Origin: Hyalangium versicolor
GTDB taxonomy: Bacteria; Myxococcota; Myxococcia; Myxococcales; Myxococcaceae
Length of the DNA stretch: 64,000 nt
NCBI RefSeq assembly: GCF_020103695.1
Contig: NZ_JAHXBF010000009.1
Coordinates: forward strand, 124,001-188,000
Direction: 5' to 3'
The notes beneath the pieces are model-generated. The model made no database searches, had not been told where the DNA came from, and worked only from the letters and a program-made list of their open reading frames with translations. Of the stretch, positions 44,540 to 53,493 are shown piece after piece (the first letter of the stretch is position 1; every line of letters starts with the position of its first letter). A program made the position numbers and the translations under genes.

Positions 44540-47500
44540 ATGATGGGGGAAAGGCTCTACGGAGCCATCGTCCGCGGGCGATGGATCGTCCTCGCCCTGC
44601 TCGTGGTGCTGCTGGGCGTCTATGGGTGGGCTGCCTCGAGGCTGACCCTGGATGGCTCCGTCGAGCGCATCATGCTCAAGCATGATCCCGACCGCCTGCT
44701 CCACGAAGAGGCCCGCAAGATATTCGGCGCGGACGAGTTCCTGATGGCCGTCATCCCCGACGAGGGCGGCATCTACCAGCCGGCCTACCTCGATCGCATC
44801 GACCGGCTCAGCCAGCAGTTCGAGAAGACCGAGTCCGTGGACAAGGTCTACAGCCTCACGAACTACGAGGTCATCTCCGGCGCGGATGGGGAGCTGAGCT
44901 TCCCCAAGGTCATCCGCAAGGTGAAGGAAGGCTGGACCCCGGATCAGCTCCGTGAGTTCGCCACCCACGACGCCTTCCTGCGCCGCACCATCGTGTCGGA
45001 CGACGGCAAGATGTCCGCCATCGTCGTCCGGCTGAAGCACGCCAGCGGTGCCGTCGAGGTCCAGGTCAAGAGCCAGGTCCTCCGGGATTTGAAGAAGCTG
45101 CTCGATGCCGAGGTGGGCCCTGGCAAGTACAAGATCACCGGCTGGCCCGTGGTCCAGGTGGACATCACCCGCTACATGGAGAGCGACCTGGGACTGCTGG
45201 TGCCGCTGTCCTTCGGAGTCATCGCGCTGTTGCTGCTGCTCGCGTTCGGGCGGCCCTCGGGCGTCATCCTGCCCCTGCTGGGCGTGGTGCTCTCGCTCCT
45301 GTTCACCATGGGCAACCTGGGGCTGGCGGGCACCTCCATCTCGATGATCACCAACGCCTTGCCGCTGATGATCATCGCCGTCTCGACCACCTTCGGCATC
45401 TACGTCATGTCGGCCATCTACCAGGCGCTGCAGACGGAGCCGGATCGGCTGAGCGCGGTGCGCAGCGCGCTGGCCCACTCGGCCTCGGGCATCTTCCTGT
45501 CCGGGCTGACGACCGCCATTGGCTTCATCAGCTTGAAGTTCAACCCCGTCGAGGCGATTGACGAATTCGGCTCGTTCGCGGCGCTGGGCGTCATGTGCTC
45601 GACCCTGGTCGCCATCGCCTTCATCCCCGCTCTGGCCGCCATCCTCCCGCTGAAAGCCCAGCCGCCCTCTCGCATGGCGGTCCTGGCCCACCGACTGCAA
45701 CCGGTGAAGCTCCTGCCCGCGCTGATCTCCCGGGGTGGAAGAACCACGGCCACCGTCGTCACCGTGCTCATGATCGCCGGCAGCGCCTACGGCGTGACGC
45801 AGATGCACATCGAGACCGATCCCATCTCCTGGTTCCCGGATCACTCCGAGACCTACAAGACGGCCCGGTACGTGAACGACAACATGGTGGGCATCACGCC
45901 TTTCAACATCGTCATCGAAGCCAAGGAGCAGGGGGGCCTCCAGGAGCCCGCGGTGATTGCTCGCATCGAGGCGCTCCAGCAATACCTGGCCTCCCAGCCG
46001 GCCGTGGACACCACGCTGTCGTACGTGGACCTGCTCAAGATGATGAATCGGGCCCTGAACGACGGAGACGCGGCGGCATACAAGGTCCCCGACTCGCGTC
46101 CCGCTGTTGCCCAGACACTGCTGCTCTATGAGTCCGATGGACTCGACTCGCTGGTGACCCGGGACTACACGAAGGCCAACCTCATCATGCGCTCGCACCT
46201 CCTCTCCTCGGAGGAGATCGTGAAGTTCTCGCTGCAGGTGAACGACTACCTGGCCACCCACTTCACGGATGCTCAGGTCTCCGCCCGCCTCACCGGTGCG
46301 GGCTACCTCTCGTCGAAGACGAACCTCCAGTTCACCAGCGGCCTGTGGCAGAGCCTGCTGCTGAGCGTCGCGCTGATCTGCCTGGTGATGATGGTGGTCT
46401 CGCGCTCCGTGCGGATCGGCATCATGGCGATGATCCCCAACACCTTGCCCATCGCGTTCAACTACGCGCTCCTGGGCTGGACGGGCCTGAAGCTGAACGC
46501 CGCCACCAGTATCACCGGCTGTATCGCCATGGGCATGGCGGTGGATGACACGATCCACTTCATCACCACCTTCCGGGACAAGCTCTTCGAGACCCGCGAT
46601 GTCCGAGGCTCGCTCGAGTACGCGCTGAACACCGTCGGGCAGCCCATGCTCGTCAACGCCTTCTGCCTGTCGCTGGGCTTCGCCGCCTTCCTCCTGTCGG
46701 GCTTCGAGCCCATCAACACCCTGGGGCTCCTCGTGGCCATCACCATGGGGGTCGCCGTCATCTGCGAGCTGATGCTCATGCCCAACCTGCTGACCGCCGT
46801 GGGGACGTGGTTGATCAAGGGAGTGCCTCCCAAGGCCAGCGCGGAGCCGGGCTCGCCCGCTCCCGTGCACCTCCAGGCTGGGGCCGCGCAGGGCTCCGAG
46901 GAGGCGCGCTCCCTGGGAAACTCGGCCAAGGTGCTCCTGGTGCTCCTGGGGGTAGGCGCCCTGCTGGCCCCGGCTCCGGCGCATGCCGCCGAGCTCACGG
47001 CCCAGGAGATCGTCGACCGGCTGACCGACTCCAATACGGTGGGTTTCAAGCAGGGCATGGCGGAGATGCGGCTCGTGCTGCAGCCGGATGGGGGCGAGAA
47101 GCGCGAGCGGCGCTTCGTCACCCGCTCCATCGACGTGGACGGCAAGAACCGCAGTCTCATCCGGTTCCTCGCTCCCGCGGACGTCCAAGGCAGCGCCTTC
47201 CTCCTGCTCGAGCACGGCGGCGACAAGGAGGATGAGCTGTTCGTCTACCTGCCGGCCCTCAAGCGCAACCGCCGCATCTCCGGTGCCCAGAAGAGCGGGG
47301 CCTTCATGGGCAGCGACGTGAGCTACGCGGATCTCGAGTATCAGGATTTGAAGAGCTCCACGCACCAGAAGCTCGCGGACGTGAAGCTGGACGGCGTGGA
47401 CTGCTACCAGCTCGTCTCCACGCCGAAGGACAAGGAGCGCTACAGCAAGATCGAGGTCTGGGTGCGCAAGGATGGGTTCCTCGCGCAGCAGCTGAAGTTC

Positions 47501-47698
47501 TATGACGCGTCCGGCACCCTGCAGAAGGTCTTCCGCCTCAACGAGGCGAAGCAGTTGGACGGCTCATGGATCGCCACCAAGCTCCAGGTCTGGGACAAGC
47601 TGAAGAAGCACAGCAGCTACTTCTTCGTCGACTCCGTGGACCTGAAGACTCCGCAGAACGCGGGTGACTTCACGCCCGAGCGGATGGGATCGAACTGA
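44540..47698 (+). CDS. RND/MMPL exporter fused to a LolA-like domain
   Basis: This is a 1052-residue fusion. Residues 1 to about 770 form a small RND exporter. A first helix (WIVLALLVVLLGVYGWAAS) precedes a periplasmic loop. Helices of the transport core follow (LVPLSFGVIALLLLLAFG, AISTTFGIYVMSAI-like stretches), then a second half-repeat (MAVDDTIHFITTF, VNAFCLSLGFAAFLLSG). From residue 814 a LolA-like, outer-membrane lipoprotein-sorting domain runs to the end (AELTAQEIVDRLTDSNT, LIRFLAPADVQGSAFLLLEH). Between them lies VLLVLLGVGALLAPAPAHA, which looks like a signal peptide with an AHA cleavage site. It probably moves a lipid or lipid-like molecule from the inner membrane to a carrier. AAAGGAG precedes the start. 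The DUF1302 barrel follows. Confidence 0.9.
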   Translation: MMGERLYGAIVRGRWIVLALLVVLLGVYGWAASRLTLDGSVERIMLKHDPDRLLHEEARKIFGADEFLMAVIPDEGGIYQPAYLDRIDRLSQQFEKTESVDKVYSLTNYEVISGADGELSFPKVIRKVKEGWTPDQLREFATHDAFLRRTIVSDDGKMSAIVVRLKHASGAVEVQVKSQVLRDLKKLLDAEVGPGKYKITGWPVVQVDITRYMESDLGLLVPLSFGVIALLLLLAFGRPSGVILPLLGVVLSLLFTMGNLGLAGTSISMITNALPLMIIAVSTTFGIYVMSAIYQALQTEPDRLSAVRSALAHSASGIFLSGLTTAIGFISLKFNPVEAIDEFGSFAALGVMCSTLVAIAFIPALAAILPLKAQPPSRMAVLAHRLQPVKLLPALISRGGRTTATVVTVLMIAGSAYGVTQMHIETDPISWFPDHSETYKTARYVNDNMVGITPFNIVIEAKEQGGLQEPAVIARIEALQQYLASQPAVDTTLSYVDLLKMMNRALNDGDAAAYKVPDSRPAVAQTLLLYESDGLDSLVTRDYTKANLIMRSHLLSSEEIVKFSLQVNDYLATHFTDAQVSARLTGAGYLSSKTNLQFTSGLWQSLLLSVALICLVMMVVSRSVRIGIMAMIPNTLPIAFNYALLGWTGLKLNAATSITGCIAMGMAVDDTIHFITTFRDKLFETRDVRGSLEYALNTVGQPMLVNAFCLSLGFAAFLLSGFEPINTLGLLVAITMGVAVICELMLMPNLLTAVGTWLIKGVPPKASAEPGSPAPVHLQAGAAQGSEEARSLGNSAKVLLVLLGVGALLAPAPAHAAELTAQEIVDRLTDSNTVGFKQGMAEMRLVLQPDGGEKRERRFVTRSIDVDGKNRSLIRFLAPADVQGSAFLLLEHGGDKEDELFVYLPALKRNRRISGAQKSGAFMGSDVSYADLEYQDLKSSTHQKLADVKLDGVDCYQLVSTPKDKERYSKIEVWVRKDGFLAQQLKFYDASGTLQKVFRLNEAKQLDGSWIATKLQVWDKLKKHSSYFFVDSVDLKTPQNAGDFTPERMGSN

Positions 47699-47730
47699 CG
47701 GACACCGCAGACCGGGTGGGCTCGAGGTCC

Positions 47731-49194
47731 ATGCTCCAGAACATCTTTCGGCTTTCCCTCCTCGCTCTGGCCTGCGGCCTCCCTCTGCTCGCTGGGGCCG
47801 AGGACGCGCAGGACACTCCAGCGGCGCAGCCTGTGAACTCCTCCCAGGATCCGGACCTGGAGGGGATGCCTGCCCCCAGCGGAGATCCGGACCTGGAGGG
47901 GATGCCTGGCCCCAGCGGAGAGACGACGGGCACAACCTCCGTGGCTTCGCCAAGACAGGCCAGCGGGCCCACGGCCTCCTTCCGCGGCAGGTTCCGAACG
48001 CAGGCCAACCTGGATCTGGCTTCCAACCGTCCGGGTGAGGATCTCGTGGAGTCCCAGAGCAGCTTCGAGCTGGAGGCGGCGCTGAGCGTGAGCCCGAACT
48101 TCTCGGCCCGGCTGTCGGGCCGGCTGCTCCTGGATGTGCGCAGCCCCGAACGGGACTTTGGTGGTGCCGCCCGCGCCTTCTTCGACAGCGAGCTGCGCGA
48201 CGCGGTCATTACCCTGAACCGGGGCAGGGCCAGCCTGGAGATAGGCCAGCAGGTGCTCCGCTGGGGGAGCACGGAGATCAACAGCCCGAACGACATCATC
48301 AACCCGCTCGACCTGAGGAGAGGCCCGGGTGTCGACTTCGAGGGTCCCGTGCTGCCCATCCCCCTGGTACGCGCCGCCTACGCGGGCGACCGAGCGGGGG
48401 GCGAGCTGGTGTACGTGCCCTTCTTCTTCCCCACGCGGGGCTACGCCTTCGGGAGCGATTGGACCCCCCTGCTCGCCGCGCCCCAGCTCCTCGGGTTGCT
48501 GCAACAGCAGGCGCAGGTGACCAAGGCCCGGGGCGCTGAGGAGGCCTTGTTCGCGACGAATGCCCCCTCGTTCATGCCCCGCAATGGGAGCGTGGGCGGG
48601 CGCGCCTTCCTTCGAGGCGACGGCTGGGATGCGCGGCTCAACCTGTTCTACGGCTGGGATCGCATCCCGGAGATCCTCCTCACGCAGCCGGCCCTCACCT
48701 CGACGTTCTACCGGGACCTGGGCATTGGCGTGGATGGCTCCGCGGTGCTCGACGACTTCGTCTTCCGGATCGACGCGCGCTTCTCCACCAAGCGCACCTT
48801 CTACACGGAGCAGCTGATCCCCTTCCGCACCCGTGCCCTGTCCTGGGCGGGAGGCGTGGAGTTCCGCGAGCGCTTCCTGCTGGAGCTCTATGGAGTCTGG
48901 CTCCCCGCCCGCACGGCCGAGGACGCGCCGCTCTTGTTCATCGATCGCCACCAGGCCAACGCCGCGTTCATGTATCGGGAGACGTTCCTGCGCGATCGGC
49001 TGAAGGTGAACGTCGGCCTCCAATACGGCCTCGTCCGCAAGGACTGGGTCATCTCGGGGCTCGCCGGCTACGAGGTGCACCCCGGACACGACGTGGAGGC
49101 AGGCGTGCTCGTGCTGGAAGGCAAGGGACTCTCCGTGGGAGGGCTCTTCGACACGAACGACTATGCCTTCGTGCGTTACACCTACGGTTTCTGA
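47731..49194 (+). CDS. DUF1302-type outer-membrane barrel
   Basis: The 487-residue precursor has a signal peptide (LLALACGLPLLAGA) and a short linker, then an outer-membrane beta barrel. The stretch QVLRWGSTEINSPNDIINP closely matches the WG..D.....D.INPLD signature of DUF1302 proteins, and the last residue is an aromatic Phe, as in barrel proteins. The linker has two copies of a DPDLEGMPxPSG unit. DUF1302 barrels are typically encoded beside RND/LolA-like exporters, and the fused exporter lies just upstream (32 bp), so this is its likely outer-membrane exit or docking partner. Start ATG 47731 is the first Met of the signal peptide; GAGG lies close upstream but is weak. Confidence 0.88.
   Translation: MLQNIFRLSLLALACGLPLLAGAEDAQDTPAAQPVNSSQDPDLEGMPAPSGDPDLEGMPGPSGETTGTTSVASPRQASGPTASFRGRFRTQANLDLASNRPGEDLVESQSSFELEAALSVSPNFSARLSGRLLLDVRSPERDFGGAARAFFDSELRDAVITLNRGRASLEIGQQVLRWGSTEINSPNDIINPLDLRRGPGVDFEGPVLPIPLVRAAYAGDRAGGELVYVPFFFPTRGYAFGSDWTPLLAAPQLLGLLQQQAQVTKARGAEEALFATNAPSFMPRNGSVGGRAFLRGDGWDARLNLFYGWDRIPEILLTQPALTSTFYRDLGIGVDGSAVLDDFVFRIDARFSTKRTFYTEQLIPFRTRALSWAGGVEFRERFLLELYGVWLPARTAEDAPLLFIDRHQANAAFMYRETFLRDRLKVNVGLQYGLVRKDWVISGLAGYEVHPGHDVEAGVLVLEGKGLSVGGLFDTNDYAFVRYTYGF
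47848..47919 (+). repeat. Tandem 36-bp duplication in the DUF1302 gene
   Basis: Two head-to-tail 36-bp units (47848-47883 and 47884-47919) differ at one base, a C/G change that converts Ala to Gly. They duplicate the DPDLEGMPxPSG linker in frame. The near-identity points to a recent duplication, or to slippage during replication that could vary in number between strains. Confidence 0.9.
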
Positions 49195-49209
49195 CCGTTC
49201 CACCCTGCC

Positions 49210-49238
49210 TTGACGGTGTTTTACATGGCCGCCATGAT
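49210..49238 (+). promoter_or_regulatory. Candidate sigma-70 promoter upstream of the DUF2269 gene
   Basis: TTGACG (49210-49215) and CATGAT (49233-49238) are 17 bp apart, matching the -35 and -10 boxes at five and four of six positions. The element lies about 60 bp upstream of ATG 49296, in the largest gap of the run. It could give the last three genes their own transcript. Confidence 0.35.
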
Positions 49239-49295
49239 CACCGTGCCGAGACGCTCGGCGGCAGGCCCCCACCAGCGTGAGCCGAGGACCCCTGG

Positions 49296-49772
49296 ATGTT
49301 CGTGTCCCCATACACCGCGGCCGTGTTCGTCCACCTCATCGCCGCGTTCCTCATGGTCGGCGGGAACACCACCGCGCGGATCGGGCTGACGTTGATGCGG
49401 TCCGCGTCGAACGCTGGCGAGGCGCTGGGGGCCTACAAGGTCTATGCGGCCGCGCCTCGGCTCATCGTCCCGACCGTCGCGGTGACGGTGGCGTCGGGGA
49501 TCGGCATCGCCTGGTACATCGGGGCGCTCCAGCAGGTATGGGCCGGGGGCTCGGTGGTGCTCTGGATCGGCCTCAACGTCCTGCGAGCGGTGGTGGTCGT
49601 CCCTCCCGCCCGAGCCCTCCAAGCCGCGGCCCAGCAGGCCGCCGTGGACCCGGCCGCCCATGGCCAGGCACTTCTCACGGCAGCCCGGCATCGAAACCTG
49701 CACCTGGGGCACCTGGGCATGGAGGTGATCAACTTCCTCATCATCGTGCTGATGGTGTTCAAGCCCGCGTGA
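49296..49772 (+). CDS. DUF2269-like small membrane protein
   Basis: This 158-residue protein has four predicted membrane helices (AAVFVHLIAAFLMVGGNTT, LIVPTVAVTVASGIGIAWYI, VVLWIGLNVLRAVVVVP, MEVINFLIIVLMVFKPA). The early histidine followed by GG in HLIAAFLMVGG and the later HRNLHLGHLGMEV fit DUF2269 membrane proteins. The function is unknown; the conserved His residues could bind haem or metal. The ATG at 49296 follows GAGGACCCCTGG. The alpha/beta hydrolase gene follows after 15 bp, so the two may work together. Confidence 0.75.
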   Translation: MFVSPYTAAVFVHLIAAFLMVGGNTTARIGLTLMRSASNAGEALGAYKVYAAAPRLIVPTVAVTVASGIGIAWYIGALQQVWAGGSVVLWIGLNVLRAVVVVPPARALQAAAQQAAVDPAAHGQALLTAARHRNLHLGHLGMEVINFLIIVLMVFKPA

Positions 49773-49787
49773 GTGACGGAGGCTGCC

Positions 49788-50591
49788 ATGCCCCCCATCG
49801 CCGTTCCCGGTGCATCCCTCTTCACGTCTGAGCGCGGGCAGGGAGCCCAGACCGTGTGCATGAGCCACGGCCTGCTCTGGAGCCACAAGATGTTCGAGCC
49901 GCAGCTCCAGGCGCTCTCGGACACCTACCGCTGCATCGCCTGGGACCATCGGGGCCAGGGCCAGAGCTCGCCCGCGCCCGGTTGGAGAGTCGGTGTCGAG
50001 GAGTGTGCCGGAGACGCCATCGCCCTGCTCGAACAGCTCGCCGGCGCGCCGGTCCACCTGGTGGGCCACTCCGTCGGGGCCCAGGTCGCCATGCTCGTCG
50101 CCGCGCGCCGCCCCGAGCTCGTCCGCAGCCTCGTCGTCATGGACGCAACGCCCGACGCCGAGCCCCTGCTGGCCCTGCCTCAGCAGGCCATGCTCTCGCT
50201 CATCACGCTGACCCTGGGCGTCAACCGCGCCCTGGCCAAACAGGTGCTCCCCATCGTTCTGGGAGACACCACGCGCAGCCGCCCAGAGGCGTGCGAGAAG
50301 TACCTCGACATGCTCGTGGAGAACCGCCGCTCCATCGTCAAATCGGTGATCGGCATGGCCCTGCGGCCGGACCTCTCGGCGGAGCTGTCCCGGATCCGCT
50401 GCCCGACGCTGGTGATGTGGGGGGCCGAGGAGCGCGCGGTGCCGCGCCCCGCCGCCCGCAAGTGCGCGGAGCTCATCCCGGGCGCACGCTGGGTGGAGAT
50501 CCCCTCCGCGGGGCACATGACGACCTTGGAGAACCCGGAGGCGGTCAACGCGGAGCTGCGTGCGTTCCTGTCCTCGGCCAGCCCCACGTGA
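49788..50591 (+). CDS. Alpha/beta-fold hydrolase
   Basis: This 267-residue enzyme has the nucleophile elbow GHSVGAQVA with Ser95, the oxyanion region CMSHGLLWSHKMFEPQL and the catalytic His243 in SAGHMTTLENPEA. The acid is likely an Asp/Glu around WGAEERAVPRP. WDHRGQGQSSPAP is the fold's typical HRGxGxS strand. It is probably a carboxylester or thioester hydrolase; in this operon it may release an acyl product or trim a precursor. ATG 49788 is chosen since GGAGG lies five bases before it, in preference to GTG 49773. Confidence 0.9.
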   Translation: MPPIAVPGASLFTSERGQGAQTVCMSHGLLWSHKMFEPQLQALSDTYRCIAWDHRGQGQSSPAPGWRVGVEECAGDAIALLEQLAGAPVHLVGHSVGAQVAMLVAARRPELVRSLVVMDATPDAEPLLALPQQAMLSLITLTLGVNRALAKQVLPIVLGDTTRSRPEACEKYLDMLVENRRSIVKSVIGMALRPDLSAELSRIRCPTLVMWGAEERAVPRPAARKCAELIPGARWVEIPSAGHMTTLENPEAVNAELRAFLSSASPT

Positions 50592-50621
50592 GCCCGGAGA
50601 GTCCCGGGTGAGGAGTGTGAG

Positions 50622-52115
50622 ATGAAGCTGCTGCTCGTCAGCACCAATCAGTTCCGCGAGCCGCTGGGGCCGGTGCTTCCGCTCGCCCTGGAGTTCCTGG
50701 CCGAGACCGCGGCCCGCGCGGGCCACCAGGTCAAGGCGATCGATCTCTGCTTCCAGAAGGACTCGGAGCTGTTCGAGCTGGTGGGGGATTTCGTCCCGGA
50801 TGTCGTCGGCATCTCCATGCGCAACACCTACGACGGCAGCACGATGTCGAACTTCCTGCCTCGGGTGCACGATCTCATCACGGCCATGCGCGCCCGCGGC
50901 TACCGCAACATCATCATGGGAGGGAACGGCTTCTCGACCATGGCCCGGCAGTGCTTCGAGTACTTCCAGCCAGACTTCGCCGTGGTGGGCGAGGGAGAGT
51001 TCCCCCTGCTGGATATCCTTAACGGCCTCCAGAGCGGCGCCACATCCTTCGACACTCCGGGGCTCATCTACCGGCGGGATGGCAAGGTGGTCGAGAACCC
51101 GCTGATCGAGCTGGGCCCCAAGCGTCCGTACCGGGACCTGAGCGAGATTCCACCGCTGTCGCGGACCTTCGTGGACTCCATGGCCTACCAGCGCGCGGGG
51201 GGGATGGCGAACATCCAGACCAAGCGCGGCTGTCCCATGCAGTGCTCCTACTGCGTGACGCCGAACACCCAGGGCCGCAAGGTCCGCGTCTTCGAGCCCT
51301 CCCGCATCGCGGACGAGTTCGAGCAGCTGGGCCGGCAGGGCGTGAAACACCTCTACATCACCGACGCCGAGTTCAACCTCCCGCCCCAGGCCGCGCTGGA
51401 GCTGTGCGAGGAGCTCATCCGGCGCAAGAACACGATTGGCTGGTCATGCGACGTGCGTCCGGTGAACAACGCGCTCCCCAATGAGCTCATCGAGGCCATG
51501 GCCAAGGCCGGCTGCCTCGAGGTCAACATGACCGTCGACACGGGGAACGACACGGTCGCGCGGCTGAACCACCTCTCGCAGACACGGCAGGGCGTCATCG
51601 ACGCCACCCTCTCGTTCAAAAAGTTCGGCATCTACATCATGCACGGTTATGTGGTCGGCCTGCCGGGACAAGGGCCGGACGAGCTGCGCGAGACGCTGGA
51701 GCTGGTCGACGCGTGCAAGCCCAACTTCACGTTCTTCTACGTCGATCCGTGGATCTACCCGCGCACCCCGCTTGAGGCCATGGCCATCAAAGAGGGGAAG
51801 CTCAAGCCTGACTGGAACCCGCTCGAGCTCACCTACTACCGCTCCGAGCACGCCGACACACTGCTGAAGATGCTCAAGCGATACGCGCTGCGCCACTCCC
51901 CGAGCGAGATGAGTGTGCTGGCACCGGGGAATGCCCCGCCGTTCGGCGCCTTCCTGTCCCAGAAGGTGGAGGAGAACGGCTACTTCGGGCCCATGAACAA
52001 GCTCATCCACCAGGTGACGACGAAGCACCGGCTGGCCAGCTACGCCATGTTCACGCGCTTCCAGCTGGGCCGCCTCAAGGACGCCATGCTCGGCGCCCCC
52101 GAGCGCAAGCCCTGA
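50622..52115 (+). CDS. B12-binding-domain radical SAM protein
   Basis: This 497-residue enzyme has residues 1 to about 150 as a cobalamin-binding-like Rossmann domain (FVPDVVGISMRNTYDGSTMS, NIIMGGNGFSTMA, FAVVGEGEFPLLDIL). The radical-SAM barrel has the cluster motif GCPMQCSYC, C-x3-C-x2-C with cysteines 204, 208 and 211. The order matches the cobalamin-dependent (class B) radical SAM group, which methylate or rearrange unreactive carbons. The classic DxHxxG cobalamin motif is not obvious, so cobalamin may not be bound. GTGAGGAG lies ten bases before the ATG. It is the last plus-strand gene of the putative biosynthesis locus, convergent with the ligase gene 15 bp away. Confidence 0.9.
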   Translation: MKLLLVSTNQFREPLGPVLPLALEFLAETAARAGHQVKAIDLCFQKDSELFELVGDFVPDVVGISMRNTYDGSTMSNFLPRVHDLITAMRARGYRNIIMGGNGFSTMARQCFEYFQPDFAVVGEGEFPLLDILNGLQSGATSFDTPGLIYRRDGKVVENPLIELGPKRPYRDLSEIPPLSRTFVDSMAYQRAGGMANIQTKRGCPMQCSYCVTPNTQGRKVRVFEPSRIADEFEQLGRQGVKHLYITDAEFNLPPQAALELCEELIRRKNTIGWSCDVRPVNNALPNELIEAMAKAGCLEVNMTVDTGNDTVARLNHLSQTRQGVIDATLSFKKFGIYIMHGYVVGLPGQGPDELRETLELVDACKPNFTFFYVDPWIYPRTPLEAMAIKEGKLKPDWNPLELTYYRSEHADTLLKMLKRYALRHSPSEMSVLAPGNAPPFGAFLSQKVEENGYFGPMNKLIHQVTTKHRLASYAMFTRFQLGRLKDAMLGAPERKP

Positions 52116-52130
52116 GGCGGCGGGCGCCCT

Positions 52131-53474
52131 TCAGGCAGAGGGTTCCTGGATGTCGAACTTCAGCTCGACGATCCGGGGCAGCTCCTTGCTCAGGCGCTCC
52201 AACTCTCCCTGCAACAGCTCCCGCGTCGCGTGGGGCTTCGGGACGATGCCCACGGTGACCTGTGCCTGAGCGTCTCCTGATACCTGCACGCGATTCACGA
52301 GCGGCGAGGAGAGGAAGACCTTCTCGATCCAGGCCGGGTCGATGTTGCGCCCGAAGCTGGTGATCAGCAGGCGCTTCTTCCGCCCGAAGATGGTGAGGGC
52401 CCCGTCCGCGTCGAGCCGACCCAGATCGCCTGTGTACAGCCAGCCCTCGGCGTCGATGGGCCGCTCGCCGGTGGTGTACGTCATCATCAGCGGATTGCCC
52501 GAGACGAGGATCTCATCATCCTCCGCGATGCGGATGCGGCGGTGCGACAGCGGCTTGCCCACCGTCCCCAGGCGCTCTCCGGGCATGCGGACCGCGACCG
52601 CCGCACCGGCCTCCGACATGCCGTAGCCCTCGTAGATCGACACACCCCGCTCTTGCAGCGTGCGTTGGGCTTGCACGTTGCCCGGAGCACCACCGGTCCC
52701 CAGCAGGTGGAAGCGCGGACCGAGCAGCTGCGCCGAGTCCGTGCCCGCGCCCTCCTTCTCCGCGAAGGCCGCCAGATCGGTGACGATCTGCGGAGGGACG
52801 ACCATGTACGTCGCCCCGAACTCGCGGAGGTGGTGCAGGTAATGCTTCAGATCCCAGCGTCCGGTCACCAGCGGCGGCAGCAACTCCTTGGCCCAGACCA
52901 GGGTGTGCCCGCGCGTCAGCGGCAGGTACACCGCCATCACCCACTCCTGATACAGGCTGATGGGCAGCAGTGAGACGTAGACTTCGTGCTCGTGGCGCGC
53001 GAGCTTCTCGAGCGAGGAGGCCAGCGCCTCCTCGATGCCCAGGGGCAGCACCACGCCCTTTGGCGTGCCCGTACTGCCCGACGTGTACGTCACCACCCGA
53101 GAGCCCAGCCACTGCTTGGTGGGGCCCACGCCCGGCCGGACGAGCACCTCGGCACCCGACGCCTCGACGACATGCGCGCAGCCTGAATCATGGAGGATCC
53201 ACGTCCGCTGCCGCTCGGTGAACTCCACGGGGAACGGCACCTGGGTGGACTCGAGCGAGTCCAACGCGAGCGCCAGGGGCACGTACATCGGATCATTGGA
53301 GCAGACAACGCCCACGGTGGAGCCCGTGCCGACGGTGGGCTCGAGCTTCTTGCGGAACTGCTCTGTCTGCTCGAGCAGTTGGGCGTAGGTCCAACTGCGG
53401 CCAGGGGTGCGCAAAGCCACGGCCTCGGGACGCCGGGCCACGGTGTCGCGGAACTTCGAGTAGATACCTGTCAT
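52131..53474 (-). CDS. Adenylate-forming (ANL) acyl-CoA/acyl-AMP ligase
   Basis: This 447-residue enzyme is somewhat shorter than the usual 500-600. Motif A3 is YTSGSTGTPKGVV, A5 is YEGYGMSEAG, A7 is YTGDLG, and A8 is close to GRKKRLLITSFGRNIDPAW. The small C-terminal domain is shortened and the conserved A10 lysine is not clear, so acyl transfer may be impaired or done by a partner. It activates a carboxylic acid as its adenylate. It lies 19 bp downstream of the Nudix-acyltransferase gene on the same strand and is likely co-transcribed with it, giving a simple activate-then-transfer pair. Confidence 0.88.
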   Translation of the reverse strand: MTGIYSKFRDTVARRPEAVALRTPGRSWTYAQLLEQTEQFRKKLEPTVGTGSTVGVVCSNDPMYVPLALALDSLESTQVPFPVEFTERQRTWILHDSGCAHVVEASGAEVLVRPGVGPTKQWLGSRVVTYTSGSTGTPKGVVLPLGIEEALASSLEKLARHEHEVYVSLLPISLYQEWVMAVYLPLTRGHTLVWAKELLPPLVTGRWDLKHYLHHLREFGATYMVVPPQIVTDLAAFAEKEGAGTDSAQLLGPRFHLLGTGGAPGNVQAQRTLQERGVSIYEGYGMSEAGAAVAVRMPGERLGTVGKPLSHRRIRIAEDDEILVSGNPLMMTYTTGERPIDAEGWLYTGDLGRLDADGALTIFGRKKRLLITSFGRNIDPAWIEKVFLSSPLVNRVQVSGDAQAQVTVGIVPKPHATRELLQGELERLSKELPRIVELKFDIQEPSA

Positions 53475-53493
53475 CGAGATGGGCTCCGGGTCC

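Noticed and set aside
44444..47365. 973-codon minus-strand frame opposite the RND-LolA fusion
   Set aside because: Composition of a shadow frame; the plus strand has clear transport and LolA-like motifs and a good ribosome site.
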